Part shown: positions 62,211 to 64,000 of the stretch, in pieces
Layout: every line of letters starts with the position of its first letter
Position numbering within the stretch: position 1 is the stretch's first letter
NCBI RefSeq assembly: GCF_041333735.1
Contig: NZ_JBGKFB010000001.1
Span: forward strand, 923,001-987,000
Direction: 5' to 3'
DNA from: Veillonella sp.
Lineage (GTDB): Bacteria; Bacillota; Negativicutes; Veillonellales; Veillonellaceae
Length of the DNA stretch: 64,000 nt
Position numbers and translations under genes: made by a program
Notes under the pieces: model-generated
The model's database searches: none
What the model was told of the DNA's origin: nothing
What the model saw: the letters and a program-made list of their open reading frames with translations, nothing else

Positions 62211-62541
62211 TACAGAAATGGTCATCACCGTTGCTATTGTTGTGGCCGGTACATTACTTACTCGTTTTGGTGCCTTCCTCGTATTTCCACCAGGAAAAAA
62301 GGCGCCAGATTTTGTACTTTTTTTAGGTAAGGCTTTGCCGGCTGCCGTTATGGGCATGCTCGTTGTATATACCTTTAAAGAGACTGTCGTTCTAGCATAT
62401 CCTTATGGTATCCCTGAGCTCATAGCATTAGTCGTTACGGTAGGATTACATCTATGGAAACGTAACATGCTCATATCGATTGCTGCCGGTACAGTGATTT
62501 ATATGATACTCGTACAAACCGTATTTAATGTACCAAAATAA
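62203..62541 (+). CDS. azlD: AzlD-family branched-chain amino acid exporter subunit
   Basis: AzlD is the small four-helix partner of AzlC. TTG 62203 is selected because GGGGAGG ends 8 bases upstream; it gives a 112-residue protein (TSTEMVITVAIVVAGTLLTR start) with the expected RFGAFLVFPPGKK loop and FLGKALPAAVMGML helix. It overlaps the azlC stop, so translation is coupled. A terminator follows. Confidence 0.9.
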   Translation: MTSTEMVITVAIVVAGTLLTRFGAFLVFPPGKKAPDFVLFLGKALPAAVMGMLVVYTFKETVVLAYPYGIPELIALVVTVGLHLWKRNMLISIAAGTVIYMILVQTVFNVPK

Positions 62542-62544
62542 AAT

Positions 62545-62588
62545 AAACCACTTATATCTATCTAACTTAGATATAAGTGGTTTTTTAC
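62545..62588 (+). terminator. Bidirectional intrinsic terminator
   Basis: AAACCACTTATATCTA and TAGATATAAGTGGTTT form a perfect 16-bp stem with T tract, between convergent azlD and the aldo/keto reductase. Confidence 0.92.
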
Positions 62589-62670
62589 ATATATTGTTTT
62601 ATTTACTTTGTCAGCATAGTTGTAGTGTGTATTATAATTGATGCTAACCACAAATAGGAGTTAGTATGTA

Positions 62671-63522
62671 CTATTTAAGTTGTAATAGTCTTTCAAGACC
62701 TGGTGCTGTATGGTGATCTTCCAAGAAGTCTTGTTGGTCTAATAGTTCCATAACATCCATGTCGATGTTTGTTAGTTTGAAATCGAATACATCGAAGTTG
62801 GCTTCCATGTGACTTACATTATTTGCTTTTGGCAATGGAATGATGCCACGTTGGATGTGCCAACGCAAGATAATTTGATGTTTAGACACGCCGTATTTTT
62901 CAGCCAAGCTTTTGATGATAGGATGGTCAAAAATAGGTTGGCGGTCACGGGTGAATGGAGACCAAGCCATGCCCACTACTTGATGCTTTCTCATCAATTG
63001 AATAAGAGATTGGCGTTGGTTGAATGGATGACATTCAATTTGGTTTACCACAGGTTTCACATTGCAGTGATATAGCAAGTCGATTAATCGGTCTTCGTAA
63101 AAGTTAGACAGGCCTAACCCACGCAATACGTTTTGATCGTATAACTCTTCCATGGCGCGCCAAGAACCATAATAGTCGCCAAGGGGTTGATGTACGAGCA
63201 TAATGTCGATGTAATTAGTGTCTAATTTTTTCAAGGAGCTTTCAACAGCACGCATTGTATTATCGTAGCCCGCGTCGGTATGCCAAATTTTTGTGGTAAT
63301 AACGATGTCAGTACGTTTAACGCCAGATGCTTTGATGCCTCTGCCAACGGCCTCTTCGTTGCCGTAGTAGGCAGCCGTATCGAGTAAACGATAGCCTACG
63401 TTTAGTGCGTTGGTTACGGCTTGTTCTGTTTCCCCTTCGCTACCTGTTTTGTAGGTGCCATAACCGATAGAGGGAATGAAGCTGCCGTTATTTAAAATTC
63501 TAAAGTCCATCCGTTCTTCCAT
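62671..63522 (-). CDS. Aldo/keto reductase
   Basis: A 283-residue NADPH-dependent TIM-barrel reductase, likely acting on aldehydes such as 2,5-diketogluconate-type or methylglyoxal-type substrates. Catalytic residues are Asp and Tyr in RLLDTAAYYGNEEAVG (near 44-52), Lys in ITTKIWH (near 77) and His in DIMLVHQP (near 110). The C-terminal IIPLPKANNVSHMEAN binds the cofactor. ATG 63522 follows GGAGG by 7 bases and is preferred over 63543. It stands alone; the exact substrate is unknown. Confidence 0.9.
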   Translation of the reverse strand: MEERMDFRILNNGSFIPSIGYGTYKTGSEGETEQAVTNALNVGYRLLDTAAYYGNEEAVGRGIKASGVKRTDIVITTKIWHTDAGYDNTMRAVESSLKKLDTNYIDIMLVHQPLGDYYGSWRAMEELYDQNVLRGLGLSNFYEDRLIDLLYHCNVKPVVNQIECHPFNQRQSLIQLMRKHQVVGMAWSPFTRDRQPIFDHPIIKSLAEKYGVSKHQIILRWHIQRGIIPLPKANNVSHMEANFDVFDFKLTNIDMDVMELLDQQDFLEDHHTAPGLERLLQLK

Positions 63523-63598
63523 GAGAACCTCCGTTATATCCATTAATTAAAGGAATTAGCTTTCATACAATTCTAATTGATTTTATGATATACTAAGG

Positions 63599-63617
63599 TA
63601 TTGATAAAAATCAATAT
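63599..63617 (+). promoter_or_regulatory. Operator-like inverted repeat before the adaptor gene
   Basis: TATTGAT-AAAA-ATCAATA is a 7-bp perfect inverted repeat around an A-rich centre, just downstream of a TATACT box (63589-63594) and 17 bases before the start codon at 63634. It could bind a TetR-type regulator. This is inference. Confidence 0.35.
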
Positions 63618-63633
63618 GACAGGAAGTGACAGA

Positions 63634-64000
63634 ATGAAATTAAAACGAATTTATTCTGTAGTTGCTATGCTTGGTGTTGTGATGATGGCCTTGTCCATCG
63701 CTGGTTGCGGTACGAAAACGGTATCCGTTGCTGATGTAACATACAAGGATATGCCGCTGCAGATTCATAATGATGCCAATGTAACAGCTCTTAATAAGGC
63801 GACGGTAACGCCGACGTTGACGGGGCAGGTCGCATATGCTGTGAAAGTAGGCGACCAAGTACAACAAGGTCAAGTCTTGGCCACTGTAGATACATCGGCT
63901 TTACAGCAACAGCTAGCATCATTACAAGGTCAGTTAGCGCAAGCCTCAGCTCAGTCCTATGCGACGTCTGTGACAACTACGACAGCAGCGTCTGTAGATA
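63634..64000 (+). CDS. RND/HlyD-type periplasmic adaptor lipoprotein, partial
   Basis: The 5' part (122 codons) of an efflux adaptor cut by the window end. A lipoprotein signal (MALSIAGC, Cys near residue 23) is followed by VTYKDMPLQIHNDANVTALN and the first half of a lipoyl-like domain (VTPTLTGQVAYAVKVGDQVQ then a GQVLATVDTS segment), then the start of the alpha-hairpin (LQQQLASLQGQLAQAS). Such adaptors connect an inner-membrane RND or MacB pump to TolC, which implies an outer membrane. AGGAAG precedes ATG 63634. Confidence 0.85.
   Translation, partial: MKLKRIYSVVAMLGVVMMALSIAGCGTKTVSVADVTYKDMPLQIHNDANVTALNKATVTPTLTGQVAYAVKVGDQVQQGQVLATVDTSALQQQLASLQGQLAQASAQSYATSVTTTTAASVD

Overview
The window looks like chromosome of a Veillonella-type bacterium (Negativicutes: Firmicutes phylogeny with a Gram-negative outer membrane). 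This is inference from content, not a database match. The low-GC Firmicutes order yybS-gdpP-rplI-dnaB sits beside diderm traits: two SLH-domain envelope proteins and a lipoprotein-type periplasmic efflux adaptor. A lactate-oxidation operon (lutABC), fumarase, an OPT peptide transporter and sulfur-compound genes fit an asaccharolytic lactate fermenter.

Layout. 1-9.5 kb: a 32-residue type I toxin-like peptide, a uracil-DNA glycosylase-like protein, RNase J with a basic low-complexity N-terminus, then yybS-gdpP-rplI-dnaB. 9.5-17 kb: a LexA-type site driving a Y-family polymerase/YolD pair, a fused OpuB-like permease/binding protein, a Zn/Cd P-type ATPase behind an ArsR/SmtB-type operator, a CorA homologue with GTN in place of GMN, and tRNA-Ser(UGA). 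17-20 kb is the most accessory part: an IS3-family element sitting in the loop of an intrinsic terminator, followed by two small orphan membrane-protein genes. 20-24 kb: an MFS transporter, an SGNH hydrolase and two exported proteins of unknown function. 24.5-32 kb: addBA. 32-43.7 kb: a lipid-kinase-like gene, GntR and XRE regulators, a fluoride channel, a molybdopterin-binding protein, phosphoesterases, a MutT-like/MutY pair, a run of tiny membrane proteins, fumC. 44-51 kb: an OPT transporter, a DUF3298-like exported protein and two SLH proteins. 51-62.5 kb: lutABC, a cystine/dicarboxylate symporter, a siroheme reductase, a ferredoxin-nitroreductase, metQ, an iron alcohol dehydrogenase and azlCD. 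The window ends in an aldo/keto reductase and a truncated HlyD/AcrA-type adaptor.

Genes that work together: AddAB, the glycosylase-like protein, the SOS polymerase and MutT/MutY form a DNA-repair theme. LutABC turns lactate into pyruvate, and fumarase sits on the reductive side of central metabolism. The symporter, siroheme reductase and MetQ suggest sulfur acquisition.

The least explained feature is a family of long nested palindromes in intergenic DNA (8863-9006, 57595-57818, 57984-58212 and a diverged copy at 43855-44057). Short boxes are conserved between copies, while the stem sequences differ but still pair. The inner stems are flanked by A and T tracts, so they look like bidirectional terminators inside a larger structured element. 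Separately, three intergenic loci carry 25-27 bp tandem repeats.
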